A stretch of 64,000 bases of DNA from Adiantum capillus-veneris (Eukaryota; Streptophyta; Polypodiopsida; Polypodiales; Pteridaceae): the NCBI GenBank assembly GCA_014529385.2, contig CM043952.1, positions 153,019,057 to 153,083,056 of the forward strand, in the 5' to 3' direction. Below the pieces are notes generated by a model. It was not told the origin of the DNA. It saw only the letters and a program-made list of their open reading frames with translations, and did no database searches. The first letter of the stretch is position 1. Each line of letters starts with the position of its first letter. The position numbers and the translations under genes are program-made. Below, piece by piece: positions 41,800 through 53,244 of the stretch.

Positions 41800-42520
41800 C
41801 TGTAGTATCACAAATATGGAGCTTTGTGGTCGCATGGGAAACACTTCAGAGTGCAATGGATCGACGAACAAAGGGTCACTTTTGATAGTGGTATTAGGAC
41901 AAGCTTTGTCCAAGAAAGTAGGAGTAGTGCCAGGGATGAGAATACAGAGACTAACCAGCTTGAATACTTTGGCTACATCCAAGATATCTTGAATATTAGC
42001 TTTAGAAAGTTTGATATGTTTATCTTTGATGTCAAGTGGTTCAAATTTATTACTAGCCACCCTAATGCAACTATGCGTAAAGACAAGAGTGGATTGATTC
42101 AAGTGAACTCTAGGCAGGTGTGGACAGATGCGCATGATACATTCGTACTTCCGCTTCGTACACGATCCACTATGGACAAAAAAAAATGAGAATGATATGT
42201 CTAAACCCTGTTGGCTCTATGTCTTTCAAGTTGCTCCATGTAGCAAGCAAGTGTGTGAAGGATTGGACGTTGAGGTCAAAGAGGTGATTGCTGAACAAAG
42301 CCCAGGACCGACAAAAACTTTAAGTTTAGATTTTGAGGTGGATGTCAGCAGTGAGCAATTGTCTGAACCTAGATATGTGGTGTCAAATACTGAAGTTGAT
42401 GCGAAAAGCGACAAAGAAGTAGAGTTCGATGACCAAGATGCAGAAGTACAGATTGAGATAGACATCTTTGGTGCATCAAATCTCATAGAGGATGAGAGAT
42501 TAACTAATGATTTTTGTTAG
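41800..42520 (+). pseudogene. DUF4216 domain of CACTA transposase
   Basis: DUF4216 is the C-terminal domain that follows TNP2 in many plant CACTA transposases. Visible text: GIRTSFVQESRSSARDEN, EYFGYIQDILNISFRKFDMF, IFDVKWFKFITSHPN, SGLIQVNSRQVWTDAHDTFV, then after a frame change FVHDPLW and WLYVFQVAPCSKQV. An acidic tail follows (VEFDDQDAEVQIEIDIFGAS) and ends at TAG 42518. The fusion to the TNP2 start just upstream results from an internal deletion. Confidence 0.8.
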
Positions 42521-42672
42521 GAGCTCTTTTGTAAAACTCTTTTTATTAGTCTACAATACACTTTAGATTCATTCATTTGTGTAGCAGCTTTGTTGATTTG
42601 TTATTTGTATCGATTAAGCGTTTCTTTTGTAAACTAACGTATTTTGTGGGTGTTGTTTGTGTATGATTAGCC

Positions 42673-43870
42673 ATGGCCGATGATGATGAGCCATACTCTC
42701 CTAGTTTTAGTTTTCCTGTCACTCCGGCCGGCATGTCACCCGAGCAGATGGGCTCGTTTTTGTCTCAGTTCACACCAGAGCAGGTTGCGATGGCACAACA
42801 CCTTTGGGTAGTAAGTCCCTGTAGACCTACTACGGCCGACCCTACGCCCGGGGACTAGTGTGATCCCTACACCGAGTGGCCCCACACCTCACTCTAGTGT
42901 GTCCCCTACGCCTAGGAGTCGTATGTCCCCTACACCGACGGGTTGTTCATCCCCGAGACAAGGTAGGCGTCGTTCTAGAGGTGGTGGTTGCTATGGTAGC
43001 GGTTCTACCGATGCGTCCACACAACCGAGAGAGTGTCCACCACTCTCTTCAGTAGATAGTTCACCGATTGGCACGCCACGTACACCTTGGGGATCACACA
43101 AGCATGATCCTAGCAAGGTGTACAAGAGCAGGGATAGGGATGTTGTGGCAGATAGGGTCGGAAAGGCCATGCGACAAAGGATTTGACAGCTCTGTACGAT
43201 TTGGTTTGGTCAGTCTGTGATGGAGGTTTGGGATAACCTCGATGTTGAAAGAAAGAATTACATCATTGAGGCCATTCACAGAGAGTACAGGGCCGGCAGA
43301 GAGGTACGATCCAGTCTCAAACCCCTGGATTTTGAGCGTGGGGAAGTCCATAATGCCACACCGTCGGTCAGAGGAGAGAGACATGTACAATGACAGCAGT
43401 CCCAAGCCGGCATGGTTGGACGCAGAGAAGTGGGCGGTGATTGCATGAAAGACACAAGACAATCCTCAGAGTTTTCAGCAGCAGAGAGATGCAGCCAGAG
43501 CACGTTTGGAGTCTACTAGAGCATCACATCTTGGGAGTGGAGGCTACGATACACTTTGACATCAGTTTGTAAGTATTATATGTATGCTTTAAATTATGGA
43601 AAATATATATGTCATTTGAAGATTTATCTAATGACTAAACCATAATTTTGTAGGAAGTTTCCGTGAAGCATCTTCCGACATGCTGAGAGGAGAAGTATGG
43701 GTACAAGCATGGACTTGTGGCCCTTTTGACCCAGCTGCAAGAGGAGGGAGAGGACGTCGACTGGGAGGCATTACCATGAGGGTCTTCTCACTCAGTGATT
43801 GTTTGCATATGTACAGTTTTGTAGTGCTTATGTTTATGGTTATGTTTATGGTATGGCACACATGTTATGG
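42673..43870 (+). pseudogene. TNPA/Transposase_24-like CACTA accessory protein
   Basis: A second CACTA gene. It starts MADDDEPYSPSFSFPVTPAG with a proline-rich leader (TPSGPTPHSSVSPTPRSRMS). The DNA-binding-type region is visible in several frames: VWDNLDVERKNYIIEAIHRE, PKPAWLDAEKWAVIA, FQQQRDAARARLESTRASHL and QLQEEGEDVDWEALP. The PF03004-like pattern (W-x-N, then a Gln/Arg-rich block and a SHLGSGGY turn) is recognisable. A gap with AT-rich text at 43560-43650 may be an intron. Several stops are present. Confidence 0.65.
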
Positions 43871-43927
43871 TTAAGATTTGGCAGTCAAGTTAAGGTTATG
43901 GTTTTGCTATGATGGTATGGCAATCAT

Positions 43928-44016
43928 GTGATGGTTATGGTTATGGTTATGGTTATGGTTATGGTTATGGTTATGGTTATGGTTATGGTTATGGTTATGG
44001 TTATGGTTATGGTTAT
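43928..44016. repeat. (ATGGTT)n hexanucleotide repeat
   Basis: About 14 perfect units of ATGGTT. Upstream and downstream text (ATGGTATGG, GTTATGG) is degenerate of the same kind. Open frames through it (Gly-Tyr repeats) are not genes. Confidence 0.95.
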
Positions 44017-44339
44017 GCAATGATAGTATGGCTGTTATCGTTATGGTATGACAAGCAAGTTATGGTATGGAAAACAGGTTATGTTTATGGTTTTGCAGTT
44101 TTCGACTCATGTTTTAATTATGGTTATAAAATCTTTATGCCGTTATGCCATGATCAGCTTTTGATTTTGTGGTTATGTTTTTCTTACAATTTTGCTAATT
44201 GCCATACACTCGCTCTTTAGCGTCAGCTTGTAGGTGGAGTGCGGTTGCTTGTGCACTCTTCCTTTGGGCAGAGAGGGCTGTTTCCTTTTGCTGCAGTACA
44301 TGCAGCATCAGTTCCCAACCCTCTCTGCCCAAAAAAATT

Positions 44340-44609
44340 TGTAGGTTTAGTCGTCGGTATAGAGTACGGTAGACGCGTCGGTATAGACCTCGGTAGCGGC
44401 ATCGGAATATGCAATAGTATTATCGGCAGTTATTTCAATGCGTATTTCGATGCTCATTTCATGGGTTATTTCGACACTTAATATACCGGTACTTATACCG
44501 ACATTACGTTACCGGCGTCTCTTCCGAGGCCTATTTCAACACTTTTTAGTTTCAAAACTACTTTATTTCGTCGGTATTTGCATCGATTTTTGCGCACCGT
44601 GTTGTAGTG
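44340..44609. repeat. CACTA right subterminal repeats and TIR
   Basis: CGTCGGTAT, CGGTAGCGGCATCGG and TACCGACATTACGTTACCGG motifs are complementary to those inside the left end. The sequence ends GCGCACCGTGTTGTAGTG. Confidence 0.7.
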
Positions 44610-45011
44610 ATATGACATTGTGGAGGGCATCATCCCACCCAATGGTGTAGCACTTAGTAGAGACCAACAATTATAAATACACAATGTATTTTGAAGTGGT
44701 GTGCTATTGAGCAAAAATGGACCAACCATAAAATGAGTGTGTTTTTATAACAATAATTACATGAGGAAAAAACATACGGACCCTTAGGGGTGCAACCATT
44801 GCCACCAGCACCGAGATACCCAATAGCCCCGAACAATGCAGCCCAAGGGGGAGACAAACCTCAACCAGTGTTGGGTCACCAACCTCCTTTACTTCAAGAG
44901 AACAAAGCAGTTATAAGGTATACACAGCATGTAGAAACACTTACAAGTGAGAGATGCTACCACCAACTTCATAATATGAAGAGAGGGATTGGAATGAAGC
45001 GAGATTTTTGA
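44610..45011 (+). pseudogene. gypsy-E gag linker remnant right of CACTA
   Basis: The open stretch from 44790 is Pro/Gln-rich (LPPAPRYPIAPNNAAQGGDK; LGHQPPLLQENKAVIRY). It looks like the variable gag region after the capsid, so it is probably the continuation of gypsy-E. This rests on position and composition only. Confidence 0.4.
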
Positions 45012-45130
45012 GTGGGCTTTGAAATGAGCTTTTTTCAGCTATTACTCAACTGACCAAATCTTTAAGAAAAAAAGCTCACATTGAAAAACTCACTCCAAAA
45101 AGAGTTTTTGGAGCGAGGTTTTTAATTCCC
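44996..45130. repeat. imperfect foldback sequence
   Basis: GAGCTTTTTTC (near 45028) pairs with GAAAAAAAGCTC (near 45063). Outer text GCGAGATTTTTGAGTG also pairs imperfectly with CTCACTCCAAAAAG...TTTGGAGCGAGG. Possible MITE remnant. Confidence 0.5.
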
Positions 45131-45164
45131 TCCCCCTTTCTCTATCTCTCCCTCTCCCTCCCCT

Positions 45165-45246
45165 CCCTCCCTCCCCCCCCCCTCTCTCTCTCTCTCTCCC
45201 TCTCTCTCTCTCTCATCAAACATGAGAGAGAGAGAGAGGGGGGGGA

Positions 45247-45291
<45 letters not shown>
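45165..45291. repeat. (CT)n/(GA)n inverted microsatellite
   Basis: A pyrimidine tract (C9 followed by CT repeats, about 45171-45213) is followed after ATCAAACAT by a GA tract to 45291. The two tracts are mutually complementary. LINE copy 1 starts abruptly at its right edge. Confidence 0.9.
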
Positions 45292-45295
<4 letters not shown>

Positions 45296-46365
45296 GAACG
45301 GCCAATTGTATACACCATGCTAGATGAGACCAAACAAAAGATTATTCTTGATAATAGTTGGATATATTTGAGGGATACAAAAATTTGATTGCACTATGAA
45401 GCAACAAAATATGTGTCACAAGGCATATGGTGAGAGAAATAAGAAAAACAAGGATATCTCTCATGAAGAAAATGTGCCCAAGGAGAAGGTAAGTCCATCG
45501 AGCAAATAGGAATGCACGACCTATGAGGCCGACTTAAAATTGAAAGTATGCTTTTGGATACCCATGGAATGCAGGATTTGGCATAGATGAACTAACAAGC
45601 AAACCCAATGTTGTACTTCTTGTTGAAACTTGGGAGCATGACACACAAAGGATTAATGGGTTGGAGGATTACAATGTACATTTATTGATGTGGTCAAAGA
45701 ATCTCAAGCAACGAAGAGGACAAGGAGGGGTAGGATATATGGTTTAGAAAGGATTGGAAGATTTTGTATCAATTGTAAAAAATGACAAGGAGGGGTAGCA
45801 TGTATGGTTAAGAAAGGATTGGAAGATTTTGTATCAATTGTGAAAGATGACAAGCACAAATGTTATGTTGGCTCAAAATTGTGACACAAAAAAGAGCACC
45901 CATTTTTGCAGCCAGTTGCTACATTTCTCATCATTATGATTCCTCTTTTATGCTTGCATGGATAGAAATCATTCATTTTTTTATTTAAAGGAGGACATTG
46001 CTTATTCTAAAGGCAAAGGTGATATTATTAACTTTGGAGATATGAATGCTTGCACAAAAACATTGCAACATGATACTCAGCAATTTCATATGTCATACAT
46101 TTCAAGGGATTTGGAGGAAGTTCCCTTGTATGATCGTACTTCAATGGACGAAAAAGAGTCGGATTACTATAGAAAGTTACTTTTACACATGTCAATAGCA
46201 CGAGTATGCTCATTGCCAATGGTGTATCTTTGTGGAGTGGAACCAATGGATTTACATGTAGAAAACATGGGAATAGTGTGATTGACTATATGCTACTCTC
46301 CGGAGTCATCATGTATAGCTTAAAGAGTTTTACGCTTAGCCAATGGACCCCAGAATCAGACCATC
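45292..46365 (+). pseudogene. LINE copy 1: ORF1 end and endonuclease domain
   Basis: Aligns with copy 2 from ORF1 RPIVCTMPDETK text onward. Endonuclease motifs in broken frames: LLVETWEHDTQ-like text, a catalytic region INFGDMNACTK (copy 2: VFGDMNARIK), and NGVSLWSGTNGFTC-like text. A 65-bp tandem duplication (45720-45849) repeats GGAAGATTTTGTATCAATTG and disrupts the frame. It ends at the gypsy-B target site. Confidence 0.8.
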
Positions 46366-47956
46366 TATCATAATAATCAATATCTAATTCTCCTAAATGA
46401 TTTTCTCATATTAAACTGATCATTTAATGTGGGGAAGTGCCAGGGGAGAAAAAGCTAGAATATTGGTTAAGCTAGCTCACCGGCCACAGTAGGGATCCAA
46501 AGGAGGGAAAATAGGGATCTAAAGGGGGGGCCATCTGCAAAAGAGCTATGTGCAACAATGGGCTAAAAAGACCCTAAGGTTCAGCCCATTAAGACTTCCA
46601 AAATGCTAAGGTTCCAAAATTCAAAGGTTGTGCCCAAAGGGTTAAAGCTTAGGGGGAATTGGATGCTTTGTGTGCTCTCCAAAGTCAATGCACATTCCTA
46701 CATGGGAGGGGGCGAGCCCTTCTTCTAGGGGATGAGAGAGAAAGCCACACACACACACACACAAGCCCCTTTACACAAAGGGAATTAGGGACACATGTCA
46801 GCTCCCTAGCCCAGATGCCCACAAGGTGTGCCCAATTCCTATTGGATGACCCTTGAAGTGGACCATGAGAATTAAGCTAGAGTAAATCTAGTTTAATTAA
46901 TTTAAAAACATTTAATAAAAGAAACCAATAAGAATTAAGTCTCCTAGAAGACTATTGGGCAGTCTCCCAAAGGGTCCAATGAGCATTCAGGAGCCCAATG
47001 GCTCGCCTGATTCCTATTGGCAAGGAGGCAAAGGGGTCCAATGAGAGTTTAGTTTAATTATTTAATTACCTAAAGCTCTCACAAAAGGGGAAAGGGGGAC
47101 ACATGTCAGAAGGCTATCACTTATGCTGCTTAGTTGTGATTGGCTTGACTTGGGGAGGGCCAGTGAGGCTACAGGAAGAGCAAATAGTAAGGGGGCTCGC
47201 CCAAGAGAGAGAGAGGGGGCTGATTTTTGCAAGGCATTAACACACACACACACTCACACAATCTCATGTGTGAAGAAAAGAAGACTATCTCTTCCCAAGC
47301 TTTAATGGAGAGCTCATCACCTACTCCAAGCTTGTGAGATAGAAGCCTACATCAACACTCTTTTGGCATGTGGATGCAAATCCAACCAAGAGCCAAGCTT
47401 CAATGCATGCTCATCTCCTCTACGAAGCTAATTACTAAGCTAAGCTATGCTAATATGAGTGATTATGTGAGAAGATGTACAACTTTCTCGTAAGGTACTC
47501 CTTCTACCTCTCAATCTACTCTCATACCCTGCTAGCTCTCACCATCTTTGAAGGTGTGTGAGGTCTTGGGTCTGAGAACGGGGATAATTCAAGTTGTGTT
47601 TGCTAAGTGTTTTGCTTAGTGCATGAAGCTTTCATCTTCATTGCACTAGCTAGTCTTGAAGGAACACAAAGAATTGTATTGTACAATGTCTCTCTTGATG
47701 GGAGAAACCATAATACAAAGCCTTTTGGAGAGGGGACCGGCTCCATGCAAATCCGGTCCTCAACTGTTGTCATTAGCTTAATTTCTCTCTCTTTTGAAAG
47801 TATTGTCGATGCTATCTAACTAGGTGTTATGCTTTTTGTTGCTCTCTCCACCCAAGCACTCTTGTAATTCTCATTAGGAATCTATTCTAATGAAATGCCC
47901 ACTATGTTCATGCTCATTTCCACTACACACAAGTTACTAGGCCATTAAATGTTACA
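46366..47956 (+). repeat. 5' LTR of gypsy-B
   Basis: 1,591 bp, from TATCATAATAA (a mutated TG start; the copy at 2262 has TGTCATAATAA) to AATGTTACA. It holds (AC)n and GAGAGAGAG tracts and a conserved GGGGGCGAGCCC landmark. Confidence 0.92.
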
Positions 47957-48358
47957 TTGGTATCAGAGCTCAACGTTTCTCTTTTCTTGATCAAGAAGGG
48001 AGGTCCTCAAGCTAGCTACAAATGGTTGGTATTATTAATTGCCTGTGAGTAAGTAGAATAGGGATTTTTCAGCCTTGCAGTGCGCCTGCCTTTGTGCAGT
48101 TAACGGGGCATCACCGTCGAGAGCTATGGTCTTAATAGTGGAGTCCTACGGGGCTTGCCTATGGCTTAACCACTATTGAGCTATTAGAAGCTTGACAGGA
48201 GCCGGTGTTGTTTTGGTGTCGAAAGACCCTCTCTTCTATTCTTTGCAATTAATGGTATTCGAGTCGCGAGTACAGTAGCTTGAGTGCTTTTTCTAAAAGG
48301 GTAAAGAGGAGTAGCAACTAGGGCTTGAAGTGCCAAATTACACCTAAAAGTTGTTAGA
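47957..48358 (+). other. gypsy-B primer-binding site and leader
   Basis: TTGGTATCAGAGCT follows the LTR directly (initiator tRNA-Met type). The ~390-bp leader is shared with the truncated copy at 3830-4221 and contains GGGGCATCACCGTCGAGAGC. Confidence 0.88.
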
Positions 48359-49535
48359 ATGGCTGACAATAGTAAAGAGAGTGAAATTAATGTTGATAAC
48401 TTTGATTTTGCTCATGAGCAAGTTACTAATGATGCTTCAATGCTTGTTAACTATCTTGTTTCTAGGCTTCAACAAGCCATGGGCAATCCATCTCTCCAAA
48501 GTGAAGTGCAACGGCAGCTCCGTGCTCATGGGATTCTCCAAGCTCATCACCATAACGAGAGAACACCTAGGAAGCCTCCTTGTGAGACTACCAAAAGAGG
48601 TCTCTCTCCGATTCGGGAAGAAGAAGAGAATCCTTATGAAGGGCTCAAGAATTTACTTCTTGATGATGCATCTCCTTACCAAAGGAGAACTCAAGAACCT
48701 CCACCGAAGGAACGAGAAACAAGTGAGTCTCCCGCCACCTCGGCGGAGATGGCTCCACAAAGACGGCGGGCTAAACGCTCTCCATCACCACCAAAGCGGA
48801 GAAGACCATCATACTCTTCTCCACGCCATAATTCAAAGAGGGATGATAAAAAGCAAGAGAAGAAAAAGGTGAGAAAGGGGACACCCTCTTCTCCATCTTC
48901 TTCATCCTCTTGCTCTTATGAAAGCTATGGTGAAGACGACAAAGATCAAGACAAGAAAAAGACGAGAAAGAGGTCACCCTCTTCTCCACCTTCTTCAAAT
49001 TCTTCACCTTCTGAAGAAAGTGATGGTGCAACTTTTGAACCATCAAAAAGAAGAGGCCATAGGAAATCCTATGCCGCATGGAAGAGGTGGTCCAAGCTGA
49101 ACAAATTCAAAGAGGGAGGGAAGAGCATCTCTTTCCTTACCTATGATGGCACCTTTGGTGCTACGGACAAAGTCTTGGCCTTTATCTAGCAATTCGATGC
49201 GGCGTTTGGAGATGAGGGCTTCACGGAGTCCTCTAAGCTACGCCATGTAGCTATGCACTTTCAAAATTCCGCCAGACAATGGTGGTCTAGCCTACGAACC
49301 AACGGTGAAGCTCCACGAACATGGAAGGCTTTAAGAGCTTCCATTATGAAGCAATTTTTGGCCACCGATGCCAAAGACAAAGTACTCACCAAATGGCGAA
49401 GCTTAAAGCTCTCTCCTAAGGAATCCATCCACAAATATGTAGACAAGTTTTGGGACTTACAACTCAAAGCCAATGTCTTCAAAAAGTTGGATTTTGGAGA
49501 GCAAAAGCAATAGTTTTGTGCGGGCTTAACCAAAG
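48359..49535 (+). pseudogene. gag: gypsy-B gag with Arg/Ser-rich domain
   Basis: Start ATG at 48359 (MADNSKESEINVDNFDFAHE). Residues ~30-60 form a helix (RLQQAMGNPSLQSEVQRQLR). Residues ~130-225 are rich in Arg, Lys and Ser, with RRRAKRSPSPPKRRRPSYSS and two copies of a KK-RK-PSSPPSS type block (near 48868 and 48958). The capsid follows: SISFLTYDGTFGATDKVLAF, stop TAG at 49187, HFQNSARQWWSSLRTNGEAP, KWRSLKLSPKESIHKYVDKF, stop TAG at 49511. These two stops are the main damage. Gag forms the particle; the RS-like part may bind RNA (inference). Confidence 0.85.
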
Positions 49536-50336
49536 AAATGGCGGAGTATGTCAACTCCCAAAGGCCACGTACCATATCGGCAGTAATACACCATACTATG
49601 GTGGCCTCTCGAATCAATTTCCAAACAGGGGTTAAAAGAAATAATAAGGCCCCGGAAAACAAGGGTTCCAATGAGCCTAAGGGGAAGGACAATGTCCAAA
49701 AGTCTCCTAAGGGCAACTCCAACAAAGCTAAAGAGAAGGGAGTTTACAAAGGTAAGAATAAACTCTCTCCTGAAGAGCTTGAGCGTTATCGTAAGGATAA
49801 CCGGTGTTTCAAGTGCGGCGAACAAGGGCATGTGTACCACGCTTGTCCCCAAAAGAACAACCTCCAAGATCCTCCTAGAGCTTCCTCGGTTGAAATCCAA
49901 GAGGAGGAGACTCACCAAACTCACCACAAAGGATCTCCTCTATGCCATGCTTGGGGAAAGGTAAGAGAACATGATGCTTTTATTCTCTTTGACCCTGGTT
50001 CTACTCATAATTTTATATCTATGGAGTTAGCCACCAAGCTAGGCATACAATCCTACGAGATGGGAGATGTCCTACCCGCAGACAGTGCCTTCAAGGGGCA
50101 AGAAGCTTCAGTCACTCCCTTAATTGGGAAATTGAGGCTTCATGTCCAAGGCTATGTGGACAAAGAGGACTTCTTTATCTCTCCTCTCAAGCATGAGGAT
50201 GTAATCCTAGGGGCACCATGGTTTGACCGCCTGGCTGCCGATGTTAAATTTCCTGAAAGGACAATCTCCTTTAAGTTCAGGGAAAAAGACATGTATATAG
50301 ATGCTAAGGAAATGGGTAACACCATCCCCATTGTAC
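49536..50336 (+). pseudogene. gypsy-B gag end and protease
   Basis: Continues in one open stretch: FCAGLTKEMAEYVNSQRPRT, a lysine-rich linker, knuckle CFKCGEQGHVYHACP (complete CCHC), then protease ILFDPGSTHNFISMELATKL, VTPLIGKLRLHVQGYVDKED and HEDVILGAPWFDRLAADVKF. DPGS replaces the usual D-S/T-G, as in gypsy-D. The frame is cut by the solo LTR at 50337. Confidence 0.88.
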
Positions 50337-50980
50337 TGTTAGGAAATAAGACGTAGCTAAATAGATAATTGAGTAGATTACTTAATGGAGAGAGACAGAT
50401 TTATATACACGAGATTATAGAGTAGAGAGAGAGAGAGAGAGAGAGTACACACGATATACGTGGTTCACCCAATGTGGGCTACATCCACGGGAAAGCAGCC
50501 ACTCAATGGCTTTAGTACTTCAAAACAAGAAGTAGTTTACAAAGGGATTATACCCTTAATGGAGCTCCCGCCTTGCTTCACTCTCACCACCTCACACTCA
50601 CCTTGTTGCATCAACTTCACACTATGAAATGTGTGTAGAAATGGCCTCCTTTTATAGGCCAAAAGGGCTGCCCTCTCTTATGAGAGACAGCCATGTGTAG
50701 CCGCCCTTGTGCGAATAAGTCCAAATCGGACCCTCCAATCCGCCCATGTGTGGCCGCCCTTGAGAAGACAAGTCCGCTTCACCAGCCAACCGACCGGTTG
50801 TTTTCTGACCACTTTCCGGCCGCCGTCTGGCCATAATATTCCGGCGAAAAAAAAGTCTCGAGGGCCTCCTCCCCCGAGGCCTTTAAAGTTGCCCCTGATT
50901 CTTGTCCGTGAAAATTTTGGTTTTCGGTGAGTGATTTTCCTTCACGCACGATGGCTTCTCCTCATAATGGGGGCCTTACA
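50337..50980. mobile_element. solo LTR inserted in gypsy-B pol
   Basis: 644 bp from TGTTAGGAAATAAG to GGGGCCTTACA. It contains ACGTGGTTCACCCAATGTGG and CTACATCCACGGG, motifs common in plant LTRs, and a (GA)n tract. The pol text of gypsy-B continues on each side. Flanks TGTAC (left) and TGTGC (right, two bases out) may be a decayed target duplication. No internal region is present, as expected after LTR-LTR recombination. Confidence 0.65.
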
Positions 50981-52076
50981 AATGTGCGCTTTTACCACAA
51001 AAAATTACAAGGGTAAATCAGGCTCCATACTTACATGTACATACACCAGCTTTCAACGAGTCAATAAAGAGCTCTATTTCTGTGTACATGATTTTTGTTA
51101 AAGATTCTAAAAATGAACCTAATGCTTTAGCAAAAGAAAATAAAAGCAACCAAAAGGAATTAGAGTTATCCAATTTTCTCAAGGGGTTTAAAGATGTTTT
51201 TATTGACGACATCCCTTGTGAGATACCTCCTAAACGAGGTAATGATGACCACGCAATTGAACTTCTTCCAGGAAGTTCACCGCCTAACAAACCTCCTTAT
51301 AGAGTTTCTCAAGCTCAACAAGAGGAGATTATGCGGCAAGTGCATTAGTTAGTTGAGAAGGGCAATTTTAGGCCTAGCTCATCTCCATTTTGCTCACCTG
51401 TGCTATTAGTGCAAAAGAAAGACGGCACATATCGTATGTGTGTCGACTATAGAGCACTAAATAGGATCACTATCAAGAATAGGTTTCCCGTTCCACGGGT
51501 AGAAGACCTATTTGATAAGCTACAAGGATCGACCTACTTCAGTAGGATTGACCTAAAAAGTGGCTATCATCAAATAAGGATAGTTGATCAAGACATTGTA
51601 AAGACCGCATTTCGTACTACATTTGGTCTTTACGAATACATTGTCATGCCTTTTGGCTTGACCAATGCACCAGCCACATTCAACCGCTTGATGGAGAAGC
51701 TGTTCAGGCCTCATCGAACCTTCACTGGAGTGTTCTTTGATGATATTATCATCTACTCTAATTCATTGGAGGAACACAAGCAACATTTCCAGGTAATATT
51801 TCAAGTTTTAAGAGAGAATAAACTTTATGTAATCGAAAGAAAAGTGAATTTTTCTTGCAAGAGATGCAGTATTTAGGTCATATTATCTCTTAAGATGGCA
51901 TCCAAATGGATCCATCTAAGTTAGAGGTAATAAAAGGATGGCCTAAACCAAGGAATCTTCATGAACTAAGAAGCTTTATAGGTATGTGTGCATACTATAG
52001 ACGCTTCATAGAAAAGTTCTCACAAATTGCGGGACCATTACATGACCTAACAAAGAAAAGCGTTAGGTATACATGG
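50981..52076 (+). pseudogene. gypsy-B reverse transcriptase
   Basis: Well preserved: FLKGFKDVFIDDIPCEIPPK, KPPYRVSQAQQEEIMRQVH, stop TAG near 51346, LLVQKKDGTYRMCVDYRALN, DKLQGSTYFSRIDLKSGYHQ (catalytic Asp), [40 protein letters not shown] (catalytic DD). A frame change near 51860 precedes PSKLEVIKGWPKPRNLHELR and YYRRFIEKFSQIAGPLHDLT. The domain then ends at the deletion junction. Only one stop lies inside the RT core. Confidence 0.92.
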
Positions 52077-53239
52077 ACACATGTCAGCTCCCTAGCCCAG
52101 ATGCCCACAAGGTGTGCCCAATTCCTATTGGATGACCCTTGAAGTGGGCCAATGAGAATTAAGCTAGAGTAAATCTACTTTAATTAATTTGAAAACATTT
52201 AATAAAAGAAACCAATAAGAATTAAGTCTCCTAGAAGACTATTGGGTAGTCTCCCAAAGGGTCCAATGAGCATTCAGGAGCCCCATGGCTTGCCTGATTC
52301 CTATTGGCCAGGAGGCAAAGGGGTACAATGACAGTTTAGTTTAATTATTTAATTACCTAAAGCTCTCACAAAAGGGGAAAGGGGGACACATGTGAGAAGG
52401 CTATCACTTATGCTGCTTATTTGTGATTGGCTTGACTTGGGAAGGGCCAATGAGGCTGCAGGAAGAGCAAATAGTAAGGGGGCTCACCCAAAAGAGAGAG
52501 GGGGCTGATTTTTGCAATGCATTAACACACACAAACTCACACAATCCCATGTGTGAAGAAAATAAGACTATTTCTTCCCAAGCTTTAATGGAGAGCTCAT
52601 CACCTACTCCAAGCTTGTGAGATAGAAGCCTACATCAACACTCTCTTGGCATGTGGATGCAAATCCAACCAAGAGCCAAGCTTCAATGCATGCTCATCTC
52701 CTCTACGAAGCTAATTACTAAGCTAAGCTATGCTAATATGAGTGATTATGTGAGGAGATGTACATCTTTCTCGTAAGATACTCCTTCTTCCTCTCAATCT
52801 ACTCTCATACCCTGCTAGTTCTCACCATCTTCTAAGGTGTGTGAGGTCTTGGGTCTGAGAACGGGGATAATTCAAGTTGTGTTTGCTAAGTGTTTTGCTT
52901 AGTGCATGAAGCTTTCATCTTCATTGCACTAGCTAGTCTTGAAGGAACACAAAGAATTGTATTGTACAATGTCTCTCTTGATGGGAGAAACCATAATACA
53001 AAGCCTTTTGGAGGGGAGACCGGCTCCATGCAAATCCGATCCTCAATTGTTGTCATTAGCTTAATTTCTCTCTCTTTTGAAAGTATTGTCGATGCTATCT
53101 AACTAGGTGTTATGCTTTTTGTTGCTCTCTCCACCCAAGCACTCTTGTAATTCTCATTAGGAATCTATTCTAATGAAATTCCCACTATGTTCATGCTCAT
53201 TTCCGCTACACACAAGTTATTAGGCCATTAAATGTTACA
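52077..53239 (+). repeat. 3' LTR of gypsy-B, 5'-truncated
   Basis: Matches 46791-47956 of the 5' LTR closely and ends AATGTTACA before the target duplication CCATC. It begins mid-LTR at the deletion junction (shared GGACACATGTCAGC), a short-homology join. Confidence 0.92.
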
Positions 53240-53244
53240 CCATC

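Larger units (their letters stand above)
37768..44609 (+). mobile_element. CACTA (En/Spm) transposon, 6.84 kb
   Basis: The left end reads CACTACAAGAGG; the right end reads TTGTAGTG, reverse complement CACTACAACACGG. Flanking triplets are ATG (left) and ATA (right), consistent with a decayed 3-bp target duplication. Subterminal CCGACG/CGTCGG-type repeats occur inside both ends (37895-37990; 44345-44580). It encodes TNP2- and TNPA-like proteins in the expected order and carries several internal tandem arrays. Most of the TNP2 catalytic region is missing, so it is not autonomous now. Confidence 0.85.
46366..53239 (+). mobile_element. gypsy-B (G2 family), TSD CCATC, 3' pol deleted
   Basis: Flanked by CCATC (46361-46365 and 53240-53244), with LINE sequence continuing on both sides. 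Structure: 5' LTR, primer-binding site, leader, gag, protease, [solo LTR of another family], RT, then a sharp junction near 52076. There the connection domain text (KKSVRYTW) runs directly into the middle of the 3' LTR at GGACACATGTCAGC. RNase H, integrase and the first ~430 bp of the 3' LTR were lost in that deletion. Confidence 0.95.

Noticed and set aside
43909-44220. 103-codon frame rich in Gly-Tyr
   Set aside because: Translation of the ATGGTT hexanucleotide repeat.
50337-50980. Promoter/5' region of a host gene
   Set aside because: It interrupts gypsy-B pol cleanly and has TG...CA termini, so a solo LTR is the simpler reading.
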